Of a stretch of 64,000 bases of DNA, positions 40,995 through 50,410 are shown piece by piece (the first letter of the stretch is position 1; every line of letters starts with the position of its first letter). The stretch is taken from positions 558,001 to 622,000 of the forward strand of contig MU271149.1 of the NCBI GenBank assembly GCA_021432605.1, given 5' to 3'. The notes below the pieces were generated by a model, which saw only the letters and a program-made list of their open reading frames with translations, ran no database searches and had not been told where the DNA came from. The stretch comes from Coniochaeta sp. PMI_546. Its lineage: Eukaryota > Ascomycota > Sordariomycetes > Coniochaetales > Coniochaetaceae. The position numbers were made by a program, and so were the translations under genes.

Positions 40995-42011
40995 GGTTGC
41001 GGCGAGGGTGAGGTAACAAGGGCAGAAGTCAATTGGACAATTGGGGAGATGGGCAGCTGTCCAAGTAGATATAGAGACTCTCCCGGTAGAAGTTGTATGG
41101 AGAAAGCCAAGGACCAAAGGACCAAAGGACCAACCCACCAAAAACAGCTGTCATCGGCTAGACTGGGTACTTTTGCAGGTACCCTGGGTCTGCCATTGCG
41201 TCATCCACGTGATGTGGGACCTGTCTACGTACCTTACCTATCTTACTGGTACCAGGTACTGTCGACGTACCTTAGTAGGTATCCAAAGTCGATTGGTAAT
41301 GGATTGCCAGGTACCAACTTGAACATGGGCGGAGGCTTTTACTGCAGTGGTTATCGAATAATGAGGGCACAGGATTGCGCCTGGTCTTTGAACTTACGAT
41401 ACGGGGGGGAGCCTTGCTCCAGTAGAATACCTGAGGAGCAGATCTCGTTGACGAGTCTAATTCGACGTTGACGCTCTCAAAACAGCTCCTTGGTATTTGA
41501 ATGATCCGCCCCGGGACACGACGTCCCCTCTCCTGATCAAGGTAGGTAGTAGGTAAGGGTAGATAGGCCAAAGTTGTTTTCACCGCATGCCTGCCGCCTC
41601 TCTTCCCTCCACCGAAACCATCCTCAAATGATGACCATGTCCCCAAATGCCTTTCCATCCTCTCTCCCCTTCTGTGCCTCTCAAAAACAGAGATCATAAA
41701 GTCATGGATGTGCCCCCAACTGTGTGTGTGTGGTGTCTGTCTGTCAACGCGAGCCAACCAGAAGCGACCGTCCAAAACATGCTCTAGCCCGTCACTCCTT
41801 AACTGCAAAAAGCTGCAATCACGGCATGCCTAAGAGAAAACTTTCGAGAAAAAAAACAAGGGCCAAATCATCTGATCTCCCGCAGGCTTTGACTATAAAA
41901 GACACGAGTCGCTCCGGCTGCCAGCAAAGAAGTAATATTACAGTGTGTTCAGTCTCCAATTCCCAACCCCCCCAACCCGTAGAGCGATCCCTAGAGGCGC
42001 ATCTCCAGGTG
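40995..42011. other. Intergenic interval rich in AGGTAC/TACCT words
   Basis: MCR1's promoter and the SH3 gene's 3' region lie here. It has a GGACCAAA tandem (41111-41133, nearly three units). A dense set of GGTACC, TACCT and AGGTA words runs from about 41177 to 41330, with a looser set at about 41540-41560. No gene is supported. Confidence 0.5.
41177..41330. repeat. Cluster of AGGTAC/TACCT words
   Basis: At least seven copies of AGGTA, GGTACC or TACCT occur within about 150 bases, in both orientations and with irregular spacing. They look like repeated short binding sites or decayed repeats rather than a tandem array. Similar words recur in intervals near 20012-20068 and 44255-44350. Confidence 0.5.
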
Positions 42012-43601
42012 CTACCTGCTCGCGTCGCTTTTGCCGTCCTTGAGTTTCGCATCCGGGAGCGTTTCGAGCGCAGGCGAGCCGTCATTCTTCTTGCCTACGA
42101 TATCCTGACTGCCCCGCCGCATCGTCCCGATGTCCTGGTGGAACAACAGAGTCGGGGTGTTGGCTTGGCTTCCCCCTCGTTGTCCGTGGTAGTGGACCAC
42201 CTGGGGCGGTGTCTGCCCCGCCTGCGTGCCCAGCAGGTGCTGTGGGTACGGGTTGAGGTCCTTGCTCGACGTCGAGAAAGTCGACACTATCGGCTGGTGG
42301 TATCCATTCGACGCGTTCCCACCCGTGCTGGACGTAGGGGTATGCCCGAAGCTCGCATTGGATATGGCTCCTTGAGACTGCGAGTGCGTATGCTCCGCCT
42401 GCGTGGGCGTGCCGACGTCGTTGTCTGGACTGTCCGCCAGGTTGCTGGTGAGACTGCTGATGCCGCCTTCGATGTCCCTGAGCAGGCGCACATATTCCTC
42501 CGGGACCAGGCCACTCTCCTGTGTCTTTGGATCCTCGGCGACGAGCCAGCCTTGGCCGTGCCTGTAAGAAACCCATATAATCTGCCCCTCCACCAGCGGC
42601 AATTCATTCTCGTTTTCCCGCTCAAAGTCGAACAATGCGACAGCTTTGCCATGCATCTCCTCGTCAGGCGACGTGATCGTAAACTGGTAGTCACGGGAAT
42701 ACCTCGACTCGTCCACTTCCTGGAATCCGGGCGACGAGGCGCCGCTCGAGCCATCAGAGTCGGGGTACTCCGCCTCGTGGCTGGCATAGTGACGAGGCTG
42801 CTGTTCCGCAACCGGGTAGTGGGCCTGAGAGTGCCGTGCCTGGCCCACAGGATAGGTGACGTATTCGCCGCCGGGTCCGTTAGCTTCATCCCCTTGGTTC
42901 ACGTAGTATCTCTCGCTTCCGTCACCGCTTGTGCCCACGTAATAGCCCCTCTCGCGGTCGAAGTTGTCTGGGTTCAAGACACTACCCTGACCTCCAGGGC
43001 CGTCACGCGAGGTCCGGCCCCTGCCGTGCCCGTACGCCGCGCCGCCTGATTTGTGTTTTCGGTGTCGCGAGCTGACAACTGGGCTTTGGAGGTCTTCGTC
43101 CTCGCTGTACGGAGGACCGTCGCCGAAGCGAATTGGCGGCAGGTCATTTGCTTTTCCAAAGCCGTCGGTAGTCCAGGACCCGGTCTCCCAGCTCAGCTTG
43201 GTGTCCCACGACGTTGGTGGGTCTGATAACCGCCGGTGTTCGCTCGAAGGCGTAGTCATCCCGGATGGAGGTCTCGACGGCTCTGGCGGGGGTCCATAGT
43301 GAAGCGGGTGAGCAGCTGGATAGGCAAAGTCACGAACAAGCGCGTACGGCAGTGTGGAGGGGAAGATGGGGAACATGTGAGACGGCGGTCGCGAGCGTGA
43401 GGGGATGGAACCGGTCGAGTACTGCGACAGCCGGTTCTTGGATGCGTGCGACATGGGGCGCGGAAGAGTCGACCTCCGATTCGGATTTGGGGGCGATGTT
43501 ATTAGAGGCGGGAGCGGGGGATGGTTGGGATTCGTCCCGGGCGAGGTGATAGCAGGCGGGGAGGTAGCTGGTGATGATGTTGGCGACATGATAGCTGTCA
43601 T
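42012..43601 (-). CDS. SH3-domain adaptor protein, possibly Nbp2-like (529 aa)
   Basis: This is a single-exon gene. Most of the protein is disordered and rich in Ser, Pro, Gly and Tyr. One clear SH3 domain lies at about 316-375, from KAVALFDFERENENEL through EGQIIWVSYRHGQGWLVAE to SGLVPEEYVRLL. It shows the ALFDF, GWLVAE and VPEEYV signatures of proline-peptide binding SH3 domains. The arrangement, one SH3 after a long disordered region, resembles Nbp2/Skb5 adaptors that recruit phosphatases and kinases of stress MAPK pathways. That assignment is inference. The ATG at 43601 (MTAIMSPTSS) is used, because the frame upstream of it has only a TTG. Confidence 0.85.
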   Translation of the reverse strand: MTAIMSPTSSPATSPPAITSPGTNPNHPPLPPLITSPPNPNRRSTLPRPMSHASKNRLSQYSTGSIPSRSRPPSHMFPIFPSTLPYALVRDFAYPAAHPLHYGPPPEPSRPPSGMTTPSSEHRRLSDPPTSWDTKLSWETGSWTTDGFGKANDLPPIRFGDGPPYSEDEDLQSPVVSSRHRKHKSGGAAYGHGRGRTSRDGPGGQGSVLNPDNFDRERGYYVGTSGDGSERYYVNQGDEANGPGGEYVTYPVGQARHSQAHYPVAEQQPRHYASHEAEYPDSDGSSGASSPGFQEVDESRYSRDYQFTITSPDEEMHGKAVALFDFERENENELPLVEGQIIWVSYRHGQGWLVAEDPKTQESGLVPEEYVRLLRDIEGGISSLTSNLADSPDNDVGTPTQAEHTHSQSQGAISNASFGHTPTSSTGGNASNGYHQPIVSTFSTSSKDLNPYPQHLLGTQAGQTPPQVVHYHGQRGGSQANTPTLLFHQDIGTMRRGSQDIVGKKNDGSPALETLPDAKLKDGKSDASR

Positions 43602-45491
43602 CTTTTTGTTTTGGGGTGATTGATCAATACTTGATGCAGAGCCAGACGAGCTGACAGTGTTTGGTATGCGCCGCCGAGGGGTGGCGCTTGTGCGAATCTG
43701 TCTCAAGGCTGACCGCCTCAGCCTTCAGCTCGCTGTCGCCCGGACCTCCTGCTCTCCTCTCGTGTCTGACTTACGCCTCGTGTGTATATGCCAAGACCAA
43801 GATGTCGTGACAATGTTGCAGACACCGTCGTAGTCGTGATGGCAGGGCCGCTCGGGCCAAAGGCGCAGGAGGACTGAGTACGCAGCCGATCGAGGGCAGT
43901 GGGGACTTATGCCTGGTTGGACGGCGAGAGTTGGGCTGTTCTGCGATGGCCGTATGGGGCGTGTCCGCGAGGTCGGTCCAGCGACGTTTCACCGGCGCAT
44001 TCACGAGAACGATGACCAGTGGCAAGAATATTTCAAGAGACAGAAGATGGGAAGGCCGACGGAGGGAGTGCAAAGCCGCAGCGGGTTTTGTGAGTGGTGT
44101 GAAGGCTGAAGACCTGAATCGCTGTGAATGGCGAGTGTCCACTGTCTGTCGAGGGTTCAGTGTCGAGTGTCCAGCAGTGACAAGTGTTTCTGACTGGGGG
44201 CGGAAGGAGGAGCCCAGAGAGCCAGGACCAACGGTGGATCCACCTACCAGTGCCTACAGGTACTAGCGTGCACAGTGACACAGTAGGGCCCGGGCCTTGG
44301 ACTTGTTGGTGTACCTACTTTACCTAGTACTCAGTAGTGTACTAAGGTATGTATATAGGCGCCCGCTCTTTGAAGTGTCTCAGCCTCTCATTGGTTGGCC
44401 GAAGCGCGTACAGAGAGAGTCGAGACTTTCGCAGACAGGAGCGCAGGCTACGTTGCGCACCACAGCGTTGCGGCCTCGGGATTTTCTCTTCACTTGGGCA
44501 ATTTATAGTCATGAATAGGATAACCACGTCAAGTACACACAGTAAACGGCCATCCAAGAGTCTTGTGCCCGTGGCGGAGATTCGAAAGTTCTCTATCAGG
44601 TCGAAACCTTAGTCGCGGATGGACAGTTTGCAGTTTTGCAGAATGAGGGCAATGAGGGGTCTCCGAGGTGGACCGTGGATGGATGGATGGATGGATGGAT
44701 GGATTGATACATGGATGGATGCATGGCTCCTTCCTTGCGCAAATCACAGCCTCGGGCGGAATCTGTTGGTGAGGAAGGTGGGCACTGGCCACTGGACACT
44801 GGGCAATGGGTGGGATGAGCTGAGAGCCTGACACAAAGCAGATCCCGATGGCGCCTTCCCGCGCACTGAATTATCCCCCACCGTGGCCTTTTTCTTGAAA
44901 CATGGACCGAAAGTCTAATTCATCACTGATGTGGCCCTTGCAACTTGATATTGGTGTAGTGTAGCCCCATCGCCGTCATCATCCAAGATCCAGGACTTTT
45001 ACGACCTTATCCAGTATACACTACACATGTAGTCGACACGCTACACGTGTACAACCCTTGATCAACTGGTCCGAGGTGCACTTTTCTCAGTTGCTCGTGC
45101 TGTGGTTTTTCCTCTTCAACCCCTAATATCCACCATGTTGCTATTTTCGTCTTACTCCCTTCTCCGAAACCCAAGCGTGCGGGACCCAATTAAACGGTAA
45201 AGTTCTGACGGTTATGTACATGACGGAGTACTGTGCACCACATCGTTTTTTGTCTCCGGGGGGCCTAATAAAGCAGTGCTTAGCGTCGTGCTCATGGAGC
45301 AGTGTGCGGTGCAGAGCTATCAGTGCCAATTATTCTCTTGACTACGATGTTGTTTACAAACACGACAATAGGGCAGTTAATCCTATAATCTTGCCATTTC
45401 GTGTATAACATGTAGTCTAGTGTTAGAAGCCTGGAAAAGCACCATACCGTGTATGCGTCCCTCGATGGCCACGTTCCATGAGCCGCTTCGT
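43602..45491. other. Gene-poor interval with microsatellite and AGGTA words
   Basis: No coding frame in this 1.9 kb is convincing. It contains a TGGA tetranucleotide run (separate entry). TACCT/AGGTA words lie at about 44255-44350, and a TACACGTGTA palindrome at 45042-45051. The left part is the promoter of the SH3 gene. Confidence 0.5.
44676..44703. repeat. (TGGA)7 microsatellite
   Basis: Seven perfect TGGA units are followed after a short break by more GGAT words (to about 44723). It is non-coding and likely polymorphic. Confidence 0.9.
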
Positions 45492-46520
45492 TCAAATCCT
45501 GAGCTTCTCACGGAGCCATTGCTCGACCCCGACCGTCTCAATACCACGTTGGGCATTGATCGTCTTCTCTTTCTCCCAATCGAGGCCCTTGGTTGTTGCG
45601 AATAAGACCTTGTACTTCTTCAGTATGTTCTCTGGGTCCTCGTCCAGCTCGGCCTTCAGGTACTCCACGGTCCATTCCTCCCTCAAGACCTTCGTCTGCG
45701 GACCGACCACCCTTTCTACCACGTCCGCGAGGTCCCCGTACGTCACCCTCTGACCACAAGTGAACACGATGCTCCCGCCCTTATCGTTGTTCTTCTCCAG
45801 CGGATTCACAATTATATCCGCGACGACCTTCCCGATATCCTGCACATCCGTCAACGTCAAGGCAGACTTCCATCCTCCAAAGCCCCTCACAACAACCTTC
45901 TCGCCCAATGCCTCCTTCCTTCCCGTCTCCAGCGCCTCCCCCAAGCCTTCGACAATATGAACCCAATCCTCAAACACAAGACTCATGAATATCCCCGTAC
46001 TGACAATCGTCCACTCCACCCCCGCCGCTTCCGCTTTCTCGCGCAGCACGTCCCGCACAGCGCACTGCTCCGCCATCAAACCTCCAGCAGCGGTCGGCCC
46101 AATGATATCATAGTCTCCCCCGAACTGCCAGGGGAAATAGCGCTTGACGACGCCAGACTCCAGGACCGCCTCCGCGATGAGCACCTGCAGCTGCACCCCC
46201 TTGCCCGACCCGGCCGACCCGGTACAGACGATGACAACCTCGGCCTCGGCATCCCTGATGATCTGGACGAGGGCATCCTTTGCGTTGGCTGCGCCGAGGT
46301 CGAGGCCGGTGAAGGCGAGGTGGATGCCTGGGTCCACGAGCGAGCGGATCTTGGCGAGCCGGTCCGAGGAAGGGTCGGCCACGGTGGCAGGGCGGAGGGC
46401 CACGGTGAAGCGTGTGGACGAGAGAGCCGGTTGCTTTGCTAACTGGTGCAGGATGGCGGTGCCTAGTTCTCCTGCCCCCAAGAGGAGGATGGAATGCGGG
46501 ATGGATGATTGCGGCGCCAT
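45492..46520 (-). CDS. NmrA-like / isoflavone-reductase-family oxidoreductase (342 aa)
   Basis: This is an atypical short-chain, NAD(P)-binding Rossmann protein. After MAPQSSIPHS the first strand and glycine motif ILLLGAGELGTAI (GAGELG at 15-20) bind the dinucleotide. It continues with VALRPAT, the GLDLG turn, VVIVCTGSAGSGKGVQLQ, RYFPWQFGGDYD and TIVSTGIFMS. This order is typical of isoflavone-reductase and aromatic-alcohol-reductase relatives in fungi. The substrate is unknown. It could be an enzyme on a small aromatic compound or an NmrA-type redox sensor. The chosen ATG gives the family start. Upstream in-frame ATGs (46595 and 46634) would add up to 38 residues that look non-homologous. 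It has no introns, and its neighbours give no pathway. Confidence 0.85.
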   Translation of the reverse strand: MAPQSSIPHSILLLGAGELGTAILHQLAKQPALSSTRFTVALRPATVADPSSDRLAKIRSLVDPGIHLAFTGLDLGAANAKDALVQIIRDAEAEVVIVCTGSAGSGKGVQLQVLIAEAVLESGVVKRYFPWQFGGDYDIIGPTAAGGLMAEQCAVRDVLREKAEAAGVEWTIVSTGIFMSLVFEDWVHIVEGLGEALETGRKEALGEKVVVRGFGGWKSALTLTDVQDIGKVVADIIVNPLEKNNDKGGSIVFTCGQRVTYGDLADVVERVVGPQTKVLREEWTVEYLKAELDEDPENILKKYKVLFATTKGLDWEKEKTINAQRGIETVGVEQWLREKLRI

Positions 46521-47872
46521 TGCGGAGGGTTTTACTCTGGTATGTAGCACTGCGAGGCTCGGTAGCTTTTGATAGCTGCCCCTTTTTGAGAGCATGACGA
46601 GTGTGCTTCGGTATTTAGGGGCGAAATATATCACCGTTCAGGAGGCCGTGATACGGCCGAACCAGGAATCGTGCTGAGTGAGCCGGAGGATTTATCAGAC
46701 CGTTCTAGCGACGTGATTTCCACGACAGCAACGTATTCCGCCATCTTGGCGCATACGACCAATTCTGGAGTGACCAATTATACGCACACTATAGTCGTCA
46801 TAGTGAAGATTCGTAGAGCTATTGTCCCAGCTTCTTGAGTTTAGGAAAGCTTTCGATAGTCGTTGACAGAACTTCAAGAGAACGGCTTAAGTTGGACCGC
46901 CTGACAAATCTAAGGTATACTGCACCGCAATGTGGAAGCACCGTGACAGCACTGCTCAGGTGGTTTTCAGACATCTTGGCCCGAAACGGACGAATAGACG
47001 GCGCTGGTCTTCGCCCTTGACAGGATAGGTCCCGCAGGATTATAAATCGATTCGCGATCTTCACTTGAAGGTGCATCGTTCCTGCTGCTGAGCACGGCAC
47101 CAACGAACCGAGATCTAGAAAGCTTCCTAAAGCAGCACCCAATGCGCGCAATTCGTCCGCCGAGTACGCAATACGACGAAATCTACCAATTAAGGAAATA
47201 TTCGAGACCCGTATGGCTCTCTGCATGAGGCTCGAGGCCTCTGGTAGGATGCCTCATCGGTTGTAGGAGCAACACATGCAAATTCCCAAATAAATAATAA
47301 AAAAAAAATGAAAAAAAAGGACAAGATATCTAAATTTCAAAAAGTCGTGAAAGAGCATTACCTGTCCTCCTAGTCTCGTCGACATTACCACGGTAAAGTT
47401 GACCTTAGCTAGAGCACGGGCCCATGTTGTTCCACGGCCGCTTGAACGAGGGACCGGGTCCACTTTTGTATATACCATTTCCATCAAGCTCAAAAAGCTT
47501 TGTTTTCCGTTCCACTCCTTGCGCTCCTAAGAAAACAGCTTCTTCCCAGCTTTGGGATTCAGCATTACCTCAGGTGAGTCTCGCAATTCTCTGTATCTTT
47601 CTCCCTCGACATAATGATGATACCCAATTGGAGCTGTCTTACAAGGTTCGCCTTGAGTGCCGAAAACCATATATTACCTATACGCTTTTTCCTGAGTCGA
47701 TCAAACTTGCATATCCCTTCATACGCACAACCTAGCAGTGGTTTGGACGCCTATACTAACTTCGTACCTTGCTTAAGCAGATATCATCACGCGACACTCT
47801 CCAGAGAAGAGTATGCCTGGTATGCTACTGCGGAGTTGCTGCTTGCCCTCGCCAGGTTGATCGCTTTCAAAG
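46521..47872. other. Intergenic interval, one doubtful small ORF
   Basis: A 135-codon ATG frame on the minus strand (47226-46819) lacks low complexity but also lacks any recognisable motif, so I do not call it a gene. An A-rich stretch lies around 47288-47325. The right part is the promoter of Ssu72. Confidence 0.45.
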
Positions 47873-48741
47873 ATGGATGGAACAAATGGAACAGAAGCGA
47901 CGGCCGTTGCAGCGCCAGCGCAGGCTGAGACGCAGCCACAGGCTCAGGATGGGGAGCAGAAGGACAACGCGGGGGGGTTCAAGCTCAAATTCTGCACCGT
48001 GTGCGCGAGCAACCAGAACAGGTAAGCTTAGTGTAGAAGTAACGTAGTAAGGGTTTCTGGGGATTGACATTGCCCTGCCATAGATCCATGGAAGCCCACC
48101 TCCGCCTCTCACAAGCCAACTACCCAGTAATCTCGTTCGGCACCGGTTCTCTCGTCAGGCTTCCGGGACCTAGCATCACCCAGCCCAACGTCTACCAGTT
48201 CAACAAGACGTCGTACGACAGCATGTACAAGGAGTTAGAGGCCAAAGACCCGCGGCTCTACCGCGCCAACGGCCTGCTCAACATGCTGGGCCGGAACCGC
48301 AACGTCAAGTGGGGCCCGGAGCGGTGGCAGGACTGGCAGGTCGGCATGCCTCGCACGTCGCACACGTCCGACAAGGGCAGCGAGGGCACCGAGGGCGGGC
48401 TCGTGGACGTGGTCATCACCTGCGAGGAGCGCTGCTGGGACGCGGTCGTCGACGACCTGCTGAACCGGGGGTCGCCGCTCAACCGGCCCGTGCACGTCAT
48501 CAACGTGGACATCAGGGACAACCACGAGGAGGCGGCGATCGGAGGCAGCGGCATCCTCGATCTCGCCAACTCGCTGAATGCGGCGGCGCGGGAGGAGCGG
48601 GAGAAGGTCGGTGCCGCGGCCTGGGATGCGGGTGGTGCGGCTAGCCGGTCGAGTTTCGACGAGCGGGTGCCTGAGATCATCGGCGAGTGGCAGGAGAGGT
48701 GGCCGCATCTGCCGGCTACTTGGACTTTGGCTTGGTTCTAG
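47873..48741 (+). CDS. ssu72: RNA polymerase II CTD Ser5 phosphatase Ssu72 (268 aa)
   Basis: This nuclear phosphatase of the cleavage and polyadenylation factor removes Ser5 and Ser7 phosphates from the Pol II CTD. Exons are 47873-48021 and 48084-48741. The 62-base intron splits the Arg codon of the active-site loop, and splicing restores C44-ASNQN-R50-S, the CX5RS signature of low-molecular-weight-like phosphatases. The N-terminal 35 residues are Ala/Gln-rich and probably disordered. Further family features are [48 protein letters not shown] and [15 protein letters not shown]. The protein is longer than yeast Ssu72 (206 aa), through the N-terminal tail and a Gly/Ser/Glu insertion ([12 protein letters not shown]). 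The end [19 protein letters not shown] is family-typical. Confidence 0.95.
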
Positions 48742-50410
48742 AGGAGGACGACCTGTGGGATGATACGGACATGACGATTACGTCTGGTACCACGGTTGAC
48801 TTGTTAAGAGCATAGGGTCAGTGGGTTGGCATGATCCAAGATACAGATACAGATACCCAGTTTATGAAAGCGACAGCATGACCAAGAACTACTGCTTTTG
48901 CGTTAACCGTTCGGGCATTTTGTGTCTCATCATATTTGAGGTGTGCGACTCGGGATGTGTCCGGTAACCCGGAATTGTCCATCATCTGTGTTCGGCAGCC
49001 TTTCTGGAATGTCCCTGCAGGAGAACCCAACGGCTGCCATGTGGTGGACATGTCAAAGACGACTTTATCCGCGACAATCAAACAGCAGGTTTGTGGGGTA
49101 CAACGTACGACATCGATGATGTCCACGATCTCTTCATGCGGCGCGCGGACGTGCGCATGGCAAGGGAGCGGACATGGTACTGTACATACGTGCCTTATTC
49201 GGCAAATGGGCGGCAAGGGAACGGCGAAGCTTTCTCTAGTGTGGTCCCCGACCCCTGGCTTGACCAGAAAAGCACGGAAAATTCAGACTCAATGGCTCGA
49301 AATCCTGTCAGGAAAAAAACGAGTGCGAAATGCATTTGGATTGAGGATTTAATACTGAGCTGTACCAGACCAGCAGGAAAATGGATGATGCTAGGGAGGC
49401 TGCCGGCTGCCTTTTATCAAGTTGAAATCCGGTGTTTAAATTGATTAATGCTGGGAAATTAGGCAGGCTGAAGAGGCCGAGGAGCATCGAATCAATTCCT
49501 CTTCACACACGCACTGCACAGGTATTAGGTCTCCTAGAGCCCAGCTAGTGTCTTCACTTCACCAAGAAATCATCCAGTATTGTACCGTCGCGCTGCGTGC
49601 TATCACCACTCTGCACAGTAACCACCATCTCCGTTCAACCAGTGGTCCACCACGTAGCGGATAGCTTCTTGCTAGCTTCAGATCTCCTGAATTAGCGCGC
49701 GCTCGACAGCACTGGCTCAGCGCCACTGATCAAAGGCCGCTTTTTCAGGGGCCGCTCCACGATTCGGCTGTGGCTTTTCTGCAAGCCCGTTTGTGCCGTG
49801 GATGACAGTTGAGGTAGTACCCTGAATCGCATTCCTGCCGGCATCTTCCTCTCTCTATAGTTAACACTGCCTTTTTGTCGTTGCGGCGTCAGATGACTAC
49901 GCATATAAAAATCTATTTTTTCCAATCTCACATTGAAATTATTTCTGGCGACCGCAAGCATTGCTAGGCCCGGTCTGGTCTCCGTTGGACAAGGGTAGAG
50001 ACAAAGGTACAGACAGGGGTAAGTGACGCACGATTGGTCAGTCGAGGCTCCGCTGCTTCACGTTTCATAGCAACTTCCTGCAACACTCACACTCCCGACA
50101 TTCTCTGGCGGGAAGGAGCGAGACATTGCTGTCGACATTCCTTTCACACCCGAGGTCACAACTCTGCCGACTCAGGCACCTCTAGATCTTCCCACCGAGT
50201 TCTTGAGACGTCATACAGAAAAGTAAACAACAACACAATCACTGCATTCCAGTAGTGTCGAGTCACCAGAATTGTTTTGGTCGGCCGGTTTCCAGCCAAC
50301 CAATCGGTTGCACGGCCACCCCCGAGCTTGAACACCTTCACGACTCAAGGAGACCCATCTTCAAATAGAAGCACCCCTTTATAATCCACAACAACACCAG
50401 CGCGCCGCCC
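48742..50410. other. Intergenic interval upstream of Spa2
   Basis: Nothing coding is supported in these 1.7 kb. Three GATACA units lie at 48840-48857. The right part is presumably a long promoter and leader for Spa2. Confidence 0.5.

Noticed and set aside
41724-43049. 441-codon plus-strand frame across the SH3 gene
   Set aside because: It is antisense to the SH3-domain gene, whose SH3 signature is unambiguous. The plus frame has no recognisable domain.
42012-43706. Longer SH3 protein starting at 43706
   Set aside because: The first codon there is TTG. The first ATG in frame is at 43601.
30342-44800. Possible secondary-metabolite or defence gene cluster
   Set aside because: The genes are mitochondrial, folate, regulatory and electron-transfer functions with no backbone synthase, nuclease or NLR-type protein, so no cluster is supported.
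46819-47226. 135-codon ATG frame on the minus strand
   Set aside because: It has ordinary composition but no motif, no neighbour logic and no supporting promoter or splice signals. It is too weak to call.
47288-47325. A-rich stretch that could mark a retrotransposed 3' end
   Set aside because: There is no upstream coding remnant and no target-site duplication that I could see. Simple A-runs are common in fungal intergenic DNA.
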